In this document: positions 31,242 to 40,212 of the stretch, piece after piece
How positions within the stretch are numbered: the stretch's first letter is position 1
How the letters are laid out: each line of letters starts with the position of its first letter
From: Bacillus sp. OV322
GTDB taxonomy: Bacteria > Bacillota > Bacilli > Bacillales > DSM-1321
NCBI RefSeq assembly: GCF_900112495.1
Contig: NZ_FOMA01000001.1
Span: forward strand, 744,001 to 808,000
DNA: 64,000 nucleotides
Direction: 5' to 3'
The notes under the pieces: model-generated
Seen by the model: the letters and a program-made list of their open reading frames with translations, nothing else
Told to the model about the DNA's origin: nothing
The model's database searches: none
Made by a program: the position numbers and the translations under genes

Positions 31242-31322
31242 GTATGAAAGCAACCATTGCTTGGCTAGTCGTGTCTCCGACGCTGGCTCGGTGATTGGGG
31301 ATTCTACAGCAATTTTAGGAGG
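31242..31322 (+). promoter_or_regulatory. rpsO leader, probable S15 autoregulatory RNA
   Basis: Two hairpins are visible. AAGCAA-CCA-TTGCTT (31248-31262) is one. A helix pairing GCTAG (31264-31268) with CTGGC (31283-31287), containing an inner TCG/CGA stem, is the other. S15 binding to its own leader is known in Bacillus relatives; that this leader works the same way is inference from position and structure. Confidence 0.5.
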
Positions 31323-31331
31323 GAAAACAAA

Positions 31332-31601
31332 ATGGCATTAACACAAGAACGCAAAAACGAAATTATCGCTGAGTACAGAACTCATGACACTGACACTGGT
31401 TCACCAGAAGTACAGATCGCAGTTCTTACTGAAGACATCAACAACTTGAACGAGCACTTGCGTGTTCATAAAAAAGACCACCATTCACGTCGCGGTCTTC
31501 TTAAAATGGTAGGTAAACGCCGTAACCTTCTTGCATACCTTCGAAACAAGGATGTAGCTCGTTACCGTGAGCTTATTACACGATTGGGCTTACGTCGATA
31601 A
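31332..31601 (+). CDS. rpsO: 30S ribosomal protein S15
   Basis: Primary 16S rRNA-binding protein of the small subunit. 89 residues with the universal [22 protein letters not shown] and [10 protein letters not shown] segments. AGGAGGG precedes the ATG. It is monocistronic here: own promoter, structured leader and terminator. Confidence 0.98.
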   Translation: MALTQERKNEIIAEYRTHDTDTGSPEVQIAVLTEDINNLNEHLRVHKKDHHSRRGLLKMVGKRRNLLAYLRNKDVARYRELITRLGLRR

Positions 31602-31607
31602 TCACTC

Positions 31608-31639
31608 AAAAAAAAGCGGGAAACCTTCCCGCTTTTTTG
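31608..31639 (+). terminator. Rho-independent terminator after rpsO
   Basis: GCGGGAA/TTCCCGC stem with a 3-base loop, flanked by A and T tracts that extend the stem. Confidence 0.92.
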
Positions 31640-31714
31640 ATGTTATTAAAGCGATTTTTAAAGAATAATGTCGGGCGCATAAATGATACAGGCTTTTGCC
31701 ATCGTCCTTAAGGA

Positions 31715-31737
31715 CTCGGCTGAAGGCCGGGTTTTTT
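31715..31737 (+). terminator. Second terminator downstream of rpsO
   Basis: CTCGGC paired with GCCGGG (one G-U), loop TGAAG, followed by six T residues. With the first terminator it isolates pnp from rpsO. The remaining bases up to pnp have a TTGACA at 31928-31933 without a good -10, and a hairpin over the pnp ribosome-binding site. Confidence 0.7.
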
Positions 31738-31973
31738 AATAACCATCCAAATGATGCCCTGCATCATCAATCATACATAATGAAAGCTATTTTAAGCTTG
31801 GGTAAGTGGACAGGATACAAATTGCAGAAAAATTGCAGATTTTTTCTTAATTAATCCATTTTGCTGTTAATGCTTGTTTTTTTCGTGCATAATAAGGATG
31901 AGTTTAGTTTACTTTAGTAATTCTACTTTGACATATAAATGATGTAATAATTAGGTTAGGTACTAATACCAAG

Positions 31974-32000
31974 CCTCTAAAGCGACGATTCAGAGAGGGG
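31974..32000 (+). promoter_or_regulatory. Hairpin covering the pnp ribosome-binding site
   Basis: CCTCT (31974-31978) can pair with AGAGG (31994-31998), which is part of the AGAGGGG Shine-Dalgarno region. The site lies about 12 bases before the ATG, a long spacing. Pairing would hide the site; control by PNPase itself is only a hypothesis. Confidence 0.45.
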
Positions 32001-32012
32001 TTTTATTGAAAG

Positions 32013-34133
32013 ATGGGACAGGAAAAACACACCTATTCATATGATTGGGCCGGGAGGAAACTAACGGTTGAGATCGGCCAATTAGCCAAGCAGGCAAATG
32101 GCGCAGTTCTCGTAAGATACGGGGAGACGGCTGTGCTAAGTACAGTGACTGCTTCTAAAGAACCGAAAAACGTAGACTTTTTTCCTTTGACAGTCAACTA
32201 CGAGGAAAGGCTGTACGCTGTCGGAAAAATCCCTGGAGGCTTCATTAAAAGGGAAGGAAGGCCGAGCGAAAAAGCAATCCTTGCATCCCGTTTAATAGAC
32301 AGGCCTATCCGCCCGCTATTTGCAGATGGATTCAGGAATGATGTCCAGATTATCAGCATGGTCATGAGCGTTGATCAGGATTGTTCGTCTGAAATGGCTG
32401 CAATGTTTGGTTCTTCTCTGGCTTTATGTGTTTCCGATATTCCATTTGAAGGCCCCATTGCCGGTGTAGTGGTAGGAAGAATCAATAATGAATTCATCAT
32501 TAACCCAACAGTTGAAGAGCTGGAAAAAAGCGATATCAATCTGACAGTTGCCGGAACAAAAGATGCCATCAATATGGTTGAAGCGGGAGCTGATGAAGTT
32601 CCGGAAGAAACGATGCTTGAAGCAATTATGTATGGACATGATGCCATTATCAAGCTGATTGAATTCCAGGAAAAGATTGCAGCTGAAATTGGAAAAGAAA
32701 AAATTGAAGTTAAGCTGTATCAAGTAGATTCCATTTTGGAAAAAGAAATCAAAGACCTCTGCGGACAAGACCTTAATCAGGCAGTGCAGGTTCAGGAAAA
32801 GCATGCCAGAGAAGATGCAATTAAAGCAGTGAAAGACAGTGTTCTTGCAAAATATGAAGAACAAGAAACAGATGAAGAAAAAATGAAACAAATAAAAGAA
32901 ATACTGAATAAACTGGTAAAAAGCGAAGTGCGGCGCTTAATTACAGAAGAAAAAGTTCGTCCGGATGGCCGAAACCCTGATGAAATCAGGCCTCTCTCTT
33001 CTGAAGTGGGCTTGCTTCCAAGGACTCATGGATCAGGTTTATTCACACGCGGGCAGACTCAGGCATTATCAATTTGTACGCTTGGGGCACTCGGTGATGT
33101 ACAAATTCTTGATGGACTGGGAACTGAAGAATCCAAACGCTTTATGCATCATTATAATTTCCCTCACTTTAGTGTAGGCGAAACAGGTCCATTAAGAGGG
33201 CCGGGCCGCCGTGAGATTGGTCATGGGGCACTTGGCGAAAGAGCATTGGAGCCAGTCATTCCAAATGACAAAGACTTCCCATACACAGTCCGCCTTGTTT
33301 CAGAGGTTCTTGAATCCAATGGTTCCACTTCACAGGCCAGCATATGTGCAAGCACATTGGCAATGATGGATGCAGGAGTGCCGCTTAAGGCGCCTGTAGC
33401 AGGAATTGCAATGGGACTTGTTAAATCTGGTGAGCATTACACAATCTTGACAGATATCCAGGGAATGGAGGATCACCTTGGAGATATGGACTTTAAGGTG
33501 GCTGGAACTGCCAAAGGTGTAACAGCCCTGCAGATGGATATTAAAATTGAAGGACTTTCAAAGACTATCCTTGAAGAAGCTCTTCAGCAGGCTAAAAGGG
33601 GCCGCATGCATATCCTTGATTCCATGCTTGCCACACTTAACCAGCCTAGGGTAGAACTTTCTAAATATGCTCCAAAAATTCTTACTATGTCTATTAATCC
33701 AGATAAAATCAGGGATGTTATTGGGCCAAGCGGTAAACAAATCAATAAGATCATTGAAGAAACTGGCGTGAAAATCGATATAGAACAAGATGGAACTGTC
33801 TTTATATCTTCAATTAATGATGATATGAACCAAAAGGCTAAGAAAATAATTGAAGATATTGTCCGTGAAGTAGTTGTAGGAGAATTGTACCTTGGCAAAG
33901 TGAAAAGGATTGAAAAATTCGGCGCATTTGTTGAAATCTTTAATGGCAAAGACGGTCTAGTCCATATTTCTGAACTTGCAGAAGAAAGAGTCGGAAAAGT
34001 GGAAGACGTTGTAGCCATTGGGGACGAAATCCTTGTAAAAGTAACTGAAATCGATAAGCAAGGCAGAGTGAACCTGTCCCGTAAAGCTGTTTTGAAAGAA
34101 CAGAAAGAAGCGGCAAACAATCCACAGGCTTAA
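32013..34133 (+). CDS. pnp: Polyribonucleotide nucleotidyltransferase (PNPase)
   Basis: Phosphorolytic 3'-5' exoribonuclease of mRNA decay. Two RNase PH domains flank an all-helical segment (about residues 210-310). A KH domain ([22 protein letters not shown]) and a C-terminal S1 domain ([26 protein letters not shown]) follow, shown here in part by their start motifs. 706 residues, normal for Bacillus. The second PH domain carries [20 protein letters not shown], the phosphate-binding loop. Confidence 0.97.
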   Translation: MGQEKHTYSYDWAGRKLTVEIGQLAKQANGAVLVRYGETAVLSTVTASKEPKNVDFFPLTVNYEERLYAVGKIPGGFIKREGRPSEKAILASRLIDRPIRPLFADGFRNDVQIISMVMSVDQDCSSEMAAMFGSSLALCVSDIPFEGPIAGVVVGRINNEFIINPTVEELEKSDINLTVAGTKDAINMVEAGADEVPEETMLEAIMYGHDAIIKLIEFQEKIAAEIGKEKIEVKLYQVDSILEKEIKDLCGQDLNQAVQVQEKHAREDAIKAVKDSVLAKYEEQETDEEKMKQIKEILNKLVKSEVRRLITEEKVRPDGRNPDEIRPLSSEVGLLPRTHGSGLFTRGQTQALSICTLGALGDVQILDGLGTEESKRFMHHYNFPHFSVGETGPLRGPGRREIGHGALGERALEPVIPNDKDFPYTVRLVSEVLESNGSTSQASICASTLAMMDAGVPLKAPVAGIAMGLVKSGEHYTILTDIQGMEDHLGDMDFKVAGTAKGVTALQMDIKIEGLSKTILEEALQQAKRGRMHILDSMLATLNQPRVELSKYAPKILTMSINPDKIRDVIGPSGKQINKIIEETGVKIDIEQDGTVFISSINDDMNQKAKKIIEDIVREVVVGELYLGKVKRIEKFGAFVEIFNGKDGLVHISELAEERVGKVEDVVAIGDEILVKVTEIDKQGRVNLSRKAVLKEQKEAANNPQA

Positions 34134-34148
34134 TAGGGATGATACATG

Positions 34149-34195
34149 AAAAGGCAGGCGGTTCCTTGTGAATTGGCCTGCCTTTTCGCTTTTTT
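34149..34195 (+). terminator. Rho-independent terminator after pnp
   Basis: AAAAGGCAGGC and GCCTGCCTTTT arms (11 bp, perfect), with a loop of about 16 bases, then a T-rich tail. Confidence 0.9.
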
Positions 34196-34260
34196 CACCC
34201 GCCGCAAACGTTCTACCTTGTCCAATGCCTTCATACATTTTGTAAGAAGGAGGCATGAAA

Positions 34261-35220
34261 ATGGGCAATAAGTGGAAGCATATAGTTGCGATAACTGCCA
34301 TTGCAGGTATATCATGGTTATTAGTTCAAAATCCTTATACGAATGAGTATCTTTTTGAATTAAAAGGAGATTCAGCAACCGTCCTTAAACAAAAGGACAG
34401 TCTTCTTGAAGAAATAGAAAGCAAAGCAGCAGAATATGAGGCTCCTCCCCAGGATGCAAGAATCGATCCTGTATGGAAAAGTGTGCCTGGCTACAATGGT
34501 TTAAAAGTCAACATTACAGCTTCTTATCATGTGATGAAAAAAGATGGAGTGTTTGATGAAAAAAAGCTGATATATTCTCAAGTTGCACCAAAAAAGCATT
34601 TGCAGGATTTAAAAGCTGAGCCAATCTACCGGGCGCACCCGGATAAACCAGTTGTATCCTTTTTGATAAATGTGGCTTGGGGTAATGAGTATTTACAGGA
34701 TATGCTTGCTGTATTGAAGAAAAATCAAGTAAAAGCCACTTTTTTCCTGGAAGGGAAATGGACTAAAAATAATCCGGAACTGGCAAAAATGATTCAAGAA
34801 GGCGGCCATGAAATTGGCAACCATTCATATTCCCATCCTAATATGAAAACTATTTCTTCGGCTGCATCCAAAGAAGAGATGCAAAAAACTAATGAAATCA
34901 TTGAAGCTGTCACAAACAAAAAATGCAGGTGGTTTGCCCCTCCAAGCGGAAGTTTCCGTGATGAAACTGTCTCAATTGCCAGCTCTTTAAAAATGGGAAC
35001 AATCATGTGGAGTGTAGATACAATAGACTGGCAAAAGCCCAGTCCGGAAATTCTTATACAGCGGGTCATGTCAAAAGTGCATCCAGGTGCTTTTATATTG
35101 ATGCACCCGACAGAATCATCAGCACGGTCTCTAGATACATTAATTAAACAAATTAAAAAGAAGAACCTGCATCTTGTTACAGTCACAGAAGCACTAAGCG
35201 AAAAAAGAATGATGCATTGA
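34261..35220 (+). CDS. ylxY: YlxY, polysaccharide deacetylase-like protein
   Basis: NodB-fold protein anchored by one N-terminal membrane segment (about residues 7-24); the domain should be outside. The metal-binding HSYSH pair (His188, His192) is present. The usual TFDDG motif with the catalytic aspartate is replaced by INVAWG (136-141), so it may bind metal but not deacetylate normally. The ATG at 34261 with AGGAGG 7 bases upstream is preferred to the one at 34255. Context is as in B. subtilis, between pnp and mlpA. Confidence 0.85.
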   Translation: MGNKWKHIVAITAIAGISWLLVQNPYTNEYLFELKGDSATVLKQKDSLLEEIESKAAEYEAPPQDARIDPVWKSVPGYNGLKVNITASYHVMKKDGVFDEKKLIYSQVAPKKHLQDLKAEPIYRAHPDKPVVSFLINVAWGNEYLQDMLAVLKKNQVKATFFLEGKWTKNNPELAKMIQEGGHEIGNHSYSHPNMKTISSAASKEEMQKTNEIIEAVTNKKCRWFAPPSGSFRDETVSIASSLKMGTIMWSVDTIDWQKPSPEILIQRVMSKVHPGAFILMHPTESSARSLDTLIKQIKKKNLHLVTVTEALSEKRMMH

Positions 35221-35327
35221 AAAATGTTTCCATAAAATAAATGTTTCATTTATACAAGTTTTTGTATGAAAGTCTTTCTTCAGCGCCCAGCCCGCTGTGC
35301 AATAGAGGATTGCCCCTTGAAGGCAAA

Positions 35328-35379
35328 AAGCGCCTACATGGTTCAATCCCTATTTGCTTCTCGGTCTTGCAAGGCGCTT
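35328..35379. other. Inverted repeat before mlpA
   Basis: Perfect 8-base arms AAGCGCCT and AGGCGCTT, separated by 36 bases, no T tract. Could be a hairpin in the ylxY-mlpA transcript; role unknown. Confidence 0.35.
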
Positions 35380-35418
35380 CAGCATTTCGGTTCACCACAG
35401 ATTAGGGAGGAATGTTAG

Positions 35419-36651
35419 TTGATTAAGAAATATACTTGTCAAAACGGTGTAAGGGTTGTTCTAGAAAATATTCCGACTGTCCGTTCAGTTGCCATCGGGA
35501 TTTGGATTAAAACGGGATCACGCAATGAAACACCAGAATTAAATGGAATTTCTCACTTTCTGGAGCATATGACGTTTAAAGGAACGACTAAGCGTACTGC
35601 CAGGGAAATAGCTGAATCTTTTGACAGTATTGGCGGCCAGGTAAATGCATTCACTTCCAAAGAATATACCTGCTATTACGCAAAGGTGCTTGATACACAT
35701 GCAAGCTTTGCTCTGGAAATTCTGTCTGATATGTTCTTTAACTCAATATTTGATGAAGAAGAACTGAAGAAAGAAAAAAGCGTTGTCTATGAAGAAATTA
35801 AAATGTACGAAGATACACCAGATGATATCGTTCATGATCTGCTCAGCCAGGCTATCTATGAAAATCACCCTTTGGGTTACCCCATCTTAGGTACAGAAAG
35901 TACGTTGGAAACTTTTACAGCGGAAACATTGAATGCATATGTACATGATATGTATACCCCGGATAAAGTGGTTGTTTCGATTGCCGGAAATGTAAATGAA
36001 AGCCTTGTTAAAGAAGCGGAAGGCTACTTTGGTTCATATGAAGGCGGAAAAAGCCGTCCAGAGTTAGTTAAACCCAGCTTCCACCAAAATAAGCTAGTAC
36101 GCAAAAAAGAAACAGAACAAGCTCACCTGTGCCTTGGCTTTGAAGGCTTAAAAATCGGGCACAGCGATACATACAGCCTTATTGTCTTAAATAATATCCT
36201 CGGCGGAAGCATGAGCAGCAGGCTATTCCAGGAAGTCAGGGAAATGAGGGGCCTTGCGTATTCAATCTACTCCTATCACTCCGGATACCAGGACAGCGGA
36301 ATGGTTACCATCTACGGAGGAACAGGAGCTAATCAGCTTGATAACTTGTATGAAACCATCAAGGAAACATTAGAAACATTAAAAAGTGAGGGAATCACCC
36401 AAAAAGAGCTGAATAACAGCAAAGAACAACTTAAAGGAAGCTTAATGCTTAGCCTTGAAAGCACGAACAGCAGAATGAGCAGAAACGGAAAAAACGAGCT
36501 GCTTCTTGAAAGGCACCGTTCACTTGATGATATCATTGATATGATTGATGAAGTGACTGAAGACAGTGTAAACACACTTGGCAGAAAACTTTTCACCGAT
36601 CATTATTCAATTTCCCTGGTAAGTCCGCTGGAAGACTGGACAGCCAGGTAA
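35419..36651 (+). CDS. mlpA: MlpA (YmxG), M16-family zinc peptidase
   Basis: Pitrilysin/mitochondrial-processing-peptidase type protease; in B. subtilis linked to control of extracellular protease genes. The inverted zinc motif HFLEH is at residues 46-50 and the third-ligand region EEIKMYEDTPDD lies near 125. A second, inactive M16 half follows. The start is a TTG behind GGGAGG. 410 residues. Confidence 0.92.
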   Translation: MIKKYTCQNGVRVVLENIPTVRSVAIGIWIKTGSRNETPELNGISHFLEHMTFKGTTKRTAREIAESFDSIGGQVNAFTSKEYTCYYAKVLDTHASFALEILSDMFFNSIFDEEELKKEKSVVYEEIKMYEDTPDDIVHDLLSQAIYENHPLGYPILGTESTLETFTAETLNAYVHDMYTPDKVVVSIAGNVNESLVKEAEGYFGSYEGGKSRPELVKPSFHQNKLVRKKETEQAHLCLGFEGLKIGHSDTYSLIVLNNILGGSMSSRLFQEVREMRGLAYSIYSYHSGYQDSGMVTIYGGTGANQLDNLYETIKETLETLKSEGITQKELNNSKEQLKGSLMLSLESTNSRMSRNGKNELLLERHRSLDDIIDMIDEVTEDSVNTLGRKLFTDHYSISLVSPLEDWTAR

Positions 36652-36712
36652 AAAAAAGACCTGTTTTGCGCGCTGCTCATGAATGGAGCGATGCCAAATG
36701 GGTCTTTTTTTT
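36651..36712 (+). terminator. Rho-independent terminator after mlpA
   Basis: AAAAAAGACC pairs with GGTCTTTTTT. The 40-base interior contains a GCTC/GAGC stem. A long T tract follows. Confidence 0.8.
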
Positions 36713-36910
36713 GATGCTAGCCAAGCCGCAGTATTTCCTTTTCATAAATTTTAAATAAGGCAAACGCTAATATTTACCCGTGGTACGGGAGTTATTAAAT
36801 CCTTTAAATAAACGTTATACAAGGTTTTTTTTCAGTTCTGCTGCTTCTTTGCTTCTAAGCGGCCGGGCACCCCGATATAGTGTAATAAGGACGTATTAAG
36901 GAGGCGCGGC

Positions 36911-37162
36911 ATGAGGCTAAGTGAATTAAGCGGTAAAGAAATTGTAGATATCAAGAGAGCGGAAAGATTGGGCGTGCTTGGCCAGACAGACTTAGAGATA
37001 GATGAGAAAGGGCAAATTACTGCTCTTATCATACCCTCAGTCAAGTGGTTCGGCCTCCGTAAAAACGGCAATGAAGTGAGAGTGCCATGGAGCCATATTA
37101 GGAAAATCGGCGCAGATATGATTATCATAGATATAGCTGAAAATGAAAGCTTTACTGAGTGA
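36911..37162 (+). CDS. ymxH: YmxH, PRC-barrel YlmC/YmxH-family sporulation-linked protein
   Basis: 83-residue PRC-barrel protein, family annotated as sporulation-associated but with no defined biochemical role. The sequence runs RLSELSGKEIVDI, then the barrel strands, with VPWSHIRKIGADMIIID at the end. Preceded by AAGGAGG. Located between mlpA and dpaA as in B. subtilis and followed by its own terminator. A promoter was not clearly found in the 260-base region upstream. Confidence 0.88.
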   Translation: MRLSELSGKEIVDIKRAERLGVLGQTDLEIDEKGQITALIIPSVKWFGLRKNGNEVRVPWSHIRKIGADMIIIDIAENESFTE

Positions 37163-37196
37163 AAAACCGCAGGCGTAACATTTACTGAATCTGTGC

Positions 37197-37225
37197 AAAA
37201 AAAAGCTGCATCCCGCAGCTTTTTT
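37197..37225 (+). terminator. Rho-independent terminator after ymxH
   Basis: GCTGC/GCAGC core with ATCCC loop, extended by A/T tracts. Confidence 0.88.
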
Positions 37226-37260
37226 ATTTTGCTTTTAAAGGCAACTTTATGTATTTCTTC

Positions 37261-37288
37261 ACCTATTGTTTAGAAAACACATAATATG
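37261..37288 (+). promoter_or_regulatory. Putative sigma-K promoter for dpaA
   Basis: ACC at 37261 and CATAATATG at 37280 are separated by 17 bases after the AC, close to the sigma-K pattern AC...CATANNNTA (last base differs). dpaAB is expressed in the mother cell under sigma-K in B. subtilis, which supports the call. Confidence 0.55.
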
Positions 37289-37348
37289 TTGGGAATGAAG
37301 CAGTGATTGAAAATGAAGAGAGCAGTCTATAAAAGAAGGTGATGTTTG

Positions 37349-38251
37349 ATGCTCACAGGTGTGCAGATTGCAGTGATAGGCGGAGATGCGAGGCAGCTGG
37401 AAGTCATCAGGAAGCTAACAGAGCTCGATGCAAAGCTTTGGCTGATTGGTTTTGAACAGCTTGATCATGCATTTACAGGGGCTGTTAAAGAAAAGTTGGA
37501 AGATGTTGATCTCTCTGAAATTGATTCTATAATACTTCCTATCCGCGGAACGAATGCAGATGGCAAGGTTGAAACCATCTTTTCAAGTGAAGATGTATTC
37601 TTAAATGAAGAAACGCTGATGAAAACACCTCCACATTGCACCATTTATTCAGGAATTAGCAATGATTATCTCAATTCTATTATAAAAAAGTCCAATCGTC
37701 GCCTTGTACAGCTTTTTGAAAGAGATGATGTAGCCATCTATAATTCCATTCCCACAGTAGAAGGAACAATCATGATGGCGATTCAACATACTGATTATAC
37801 GATACATGGTTCAAATGTGGCTGTCCTGGGCCTTGGACGCGTCGGAATGAGTGTCGCCAGGTCATTTCAGTCACTTGGAGCCAAAGTGAAGGTGGGGGCG
37901 AGAAAAAGCGAAGATCTTGCAAGAATCACTGAGATGGCTGCATGGCCTTTTCACTTAAACGAGCTTCCAAAAGCAGTGACTGATGTTGATATATGTATCA
38001 ATACCATTCCTTATCCTATCATAACAGCCTCTGTATTAGCCAATATGCCTGTTCACACGCTTATTATCGATTTGGCCTCAAAACCAGGGGGGACAGATTT
38101 CCGCTACGCTGAAAAACGGGGCATTAAAGCCCTGCTTGCTCCAAGTCTTCCGGGTATCGTTGCTCCTAAAACAGCCGGAAAGATACTCGCAAATGCTTTG
38201 TCACAGCTTATAAGAGACGATATTAAAAAAAGAAAGGGGAAAACGACATGA
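37349..38251 (+). CDS. dpaA: Dipicolinate synthase subunit A
   Basis: With DpaB makes dipicolinic acid from the DapA product, for the dormant spore core. It has an N-terminal GGDARQLEVI segment and a C-terminal Rossmann fold with VLGLGRVGMSVAR. The ATG at 37349 behind AAGGTGAT is preferred over the adjacent TTG. 300 residues. It overlaps dpaB by 4 bases. Also called spoVFA. Confidence 0.95.
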   Translation: MLTGVQIAVIGGDARQLEVIRKLTELDAKLWLIGFEQLDHAFTGAVKEKLEDVDLSEIDSIILPIRGTNADGKVETIFSSEDVFLNEETLMKTPPHCTIYSGISNDYLNSIIKKSNRRLVQLFERDDVAIYNSIPTVEGTIMMAIQHTDYTIHGSNVAVLGLGRVGMSVARSFQSLGAKVKVGARKSEDLARITEMAAWPFHLNELPKAVTDVDICINTIPYPIITASVLANMPVHTLIIDLASKPGGTDFRYAEKRGIKALLAPSLPGIVAPKTAGKILANALSQLIRDDIKKRKGKTT

Positions 38252-38847
38252 GCCTACAAGGTAAAAGAATAGGATTTGGATTGACAGGTTCTCACTGCAC
38301 GTATGACATTGTTTTTCCGGAAATTGAGAAATTAGTAAATGAAGGTGCTGAAGTGGTGCCGGTTGTGACAAGTACCGTCCAGCATACAGAAACGCGATTT
38401 GGCAAGGGGGAGGATTGGATAGAGCGAATCGAAAAACTGACAGGCCATCATGTTGTGGATACAATAGTCAAAGCAGAGCCGCTTGGCCCCAAAATGCCTC
38501 TTGACTGCATGGTGATCGCTCCGCTTACAGGCAACTCAATGAGCAAAATGGCCAATGCACTTACCGATTCACCAGTACTTATGGCTGCAAAAGCTACAAT
38601 AAGAAATCACCGTCCGGTTGTTGTCGGAATTTCTACAAATGATGCCCTCGGCCTTAACGGAGTGAATCTTATGAGACTTATGGCTGCAAAGGATATTTAC
38701 TTTGTGCCTTACGGCCAGGATGACCCTCTGAAAAAACCAAATTCTATGGTTGCGAGAATGAGTATGATCAGAGATACAATTGTGGCAGCAATTAACGGAG
38801 AGCAGATCCAGCCTGTTATCGTTGAAAGATTTAAAGACGGTAATTAA
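38248..38847 (+). CDS. dpaB: Dipicolinate synthase subunit B, flavoprotein
   Basis: Flavoprotein-fold partner of DpaA (spoVFB). The 199 residues begin GKRIGFGLTGSHCTYD and contain VIAPLTGNSMSKMANALTDSPV, typical of the flavin-binding HFCD-type fold. The ATGA overlap with dpaA indicates translational coupling. No T-tract terminator follows, so read-through into asd is plausible. Confidence 0.95.
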   Translation: MSLQGKRIGFGLTGSHCTYDIVFPEIEKLVNEGAEVVPVVTSTVQHTETRFGKGEDWIERIEKLTGHHVVDTIVKAEPLGPKMPLDCMVIAPLTGNSMSKMANALTDSPVLMAAKATIRNHRPVVVGISTNDALGLNGVNLMRLMAAKDIYFVPYGQDDPLKKPNSMVARMSMIRDTIVAAINGEQIQPVIVERFKDGN

Positions 38848-38920
38848 AGCGCTATCTAATGCCGGTCACCTGATGCATAAGATAATTTAGCACAAAATCT
38901 GTTTATTTAGATTGTGAGTA

Positions 38921-38929
38921 TGTTAAAAT
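38921..38929 (+). promoter_or_regulatory. Possible extended -10 promoter for asd
   Basis: TGTTAAAAT with no good -35 in register. It would allow vegetative expression of asd-dapG-dapA apart from the sporulation promoter. No lysine riboswitch is visible in the 250-base dpaB-asd interval. Confidence 0.4.
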
Positions 38930-39095
38930 AAATGGTATTCCTAGAAAGAAAAATAAAATATACGAACCGATTAATACATGATATGTTCCATAGTAAAGCT
39001 GGGCGGTTTGCCGGCTGTGCTGTGCCATGAAGTAAAATTAAAGATTATCCATTTAACAGATGATGCTGCTTATTATTGAAAAGGGGTATGGACCA

Positions 39096-40151
39096 ATGTT
39101 TGAAACAAAAGGATTGAATATCGCGGTTGTTGGAGCAACAGGGGCAGTCGGACAGCAAATGCTGAAAACTCTTGAAAACAGAAATCTGCCTATAAAAAAC
39201 CTTACACTGCTTTCTTCAGCCCGTTCTGCCGGCACAAAGGTGCTTTTTAAGGGCATGGAGATAGAAGTTCAGGAAGCAAAGCCGGAAAGCTTTGAAGGCA
39301 TCGACATTGCATTGTTCAGTGCAGGAGGAAACATCTCCAAATTGTTTGCCCCTGAAGCAGTTAAGCGCGGCGCCATCGTGATTGACAATACCAGTGCTTA
39401 CAGGATGGACCAGAATGTGCCATTGGTTGTTCCTGAGGTTAATGAAGAAGATTTAAAGAACCATAATGGCATTATTGCCAATCCCAATTGTTCAACAATC
39501 CAAATGGTTGTTGCTCTTGAACCAATCAGAAAGCAGTTCGGGCTGAATAAAGTCATCGTGTCTACTTACCAGGCAGTTTCCGGTGCAGGGGCCGCAGCTA
39601 TTTCTGAGCTGAAGGAGCAGTCACGGGCCATTCTTGAAGGAAAAGAGGCAAAACCTGCAATCCTTCCTGTAAAGGGAGATAAAAATCATTATCAGATTGC
39701 ATTTAATGTAATACCTCAAATAGATAAGTTCCAGGAAAATGGCTATACATTTGAAGAGATGAAAATGATCAATGAAACAAAAAAAATCATGCATATGCCT
39801 GATCTTCCTGTTTCAGCTACTTGCGTACGCCTTCCAGTAGAAACTGGACATTCTGAATCTGTTTATATTGAAATTGGCCAATCTGGAGTTTCTGTGCCTG
39901 ATATACAGGGTCTCTTAAAAGGAGCAGATGGCATCATACTTCAGGACGATCCGGCAAATCAGGTGTACCCGATGCCGCAAGCTGCAGTCGGGAAGAATGA
40001 AGTGTTTGTAGGAAGGGTCAGGAAAGATTTGGATGAGGAGAAAGGTTTCCATTTATGGGTTGTTTCAGATAACCTATTAAAAGGAGCTGCCTGGAATTCC
40101 GTTCAAATTGCAGAAAGCTTGCTAAAGCTTGGATTAGTGGATATAAAATAA
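39096..40151 (+). CDS. asd: Aspartate-semialdehyde dehydrogenase
   Basis: NADPH-dependent reduction of aspartyl phosphate, the branch point to diaminopimelate, lysine, threonine and methionine. The nucleotide-binding VVGATGAVGQQM, catalytic Cys132 in NPNCSTIQM, and the C-terminal HLWVVSDNLLKGAAWN are all intact. The ATG at 39096 with AAGGGG upstream gives 351 residues. The earlier in-frame ATG at 39060 lacks a ribosome-binding site. Confidence 0.97.
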   Translation: MFETKGLNIAVVGATGAVGQQMLKTLENRNLPIKNLTLLSSARSAGTKVLFKGMEIEVQEAKPESFEGIDIALFSAGGNISKLFAPEAVKRGAIVIDNTSAYRMDQNVPLVVPEVNEEDLKNHNGIIANPNCSTIQMVVALEPIRKQFGLNKVIVSTYQAVSGAGAAAISELKEQSRAILEGKEAKPAILPVKGDKNHYQIAFNVIPQIDKFQENGYTFEEMKMINETKKIMHMPDLPVSATCVRLPVETGHSESVYIEIGQSGVSVPDIQGLLKGADGIILQDDPANQVYPMPQAAVGKNEVFVGRVRKDLDEEKGFHLWVVSDNLLKGAAWNSVQIAESLLKLGLVDIK

Positions 40152-40212
40152 ATAATGATTAGGACTGCCGGCTTTCCTTTTAGGAGAGCTGGCTTACATT
40201 TGAGGTGTTAAT

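Noticed and set aside
38848..39095. Lysine riboswitch before asd
   Set aside because: Only a small hairpin is seen near 38891-38916; the core of a lysine riboswitch was not recognisable.
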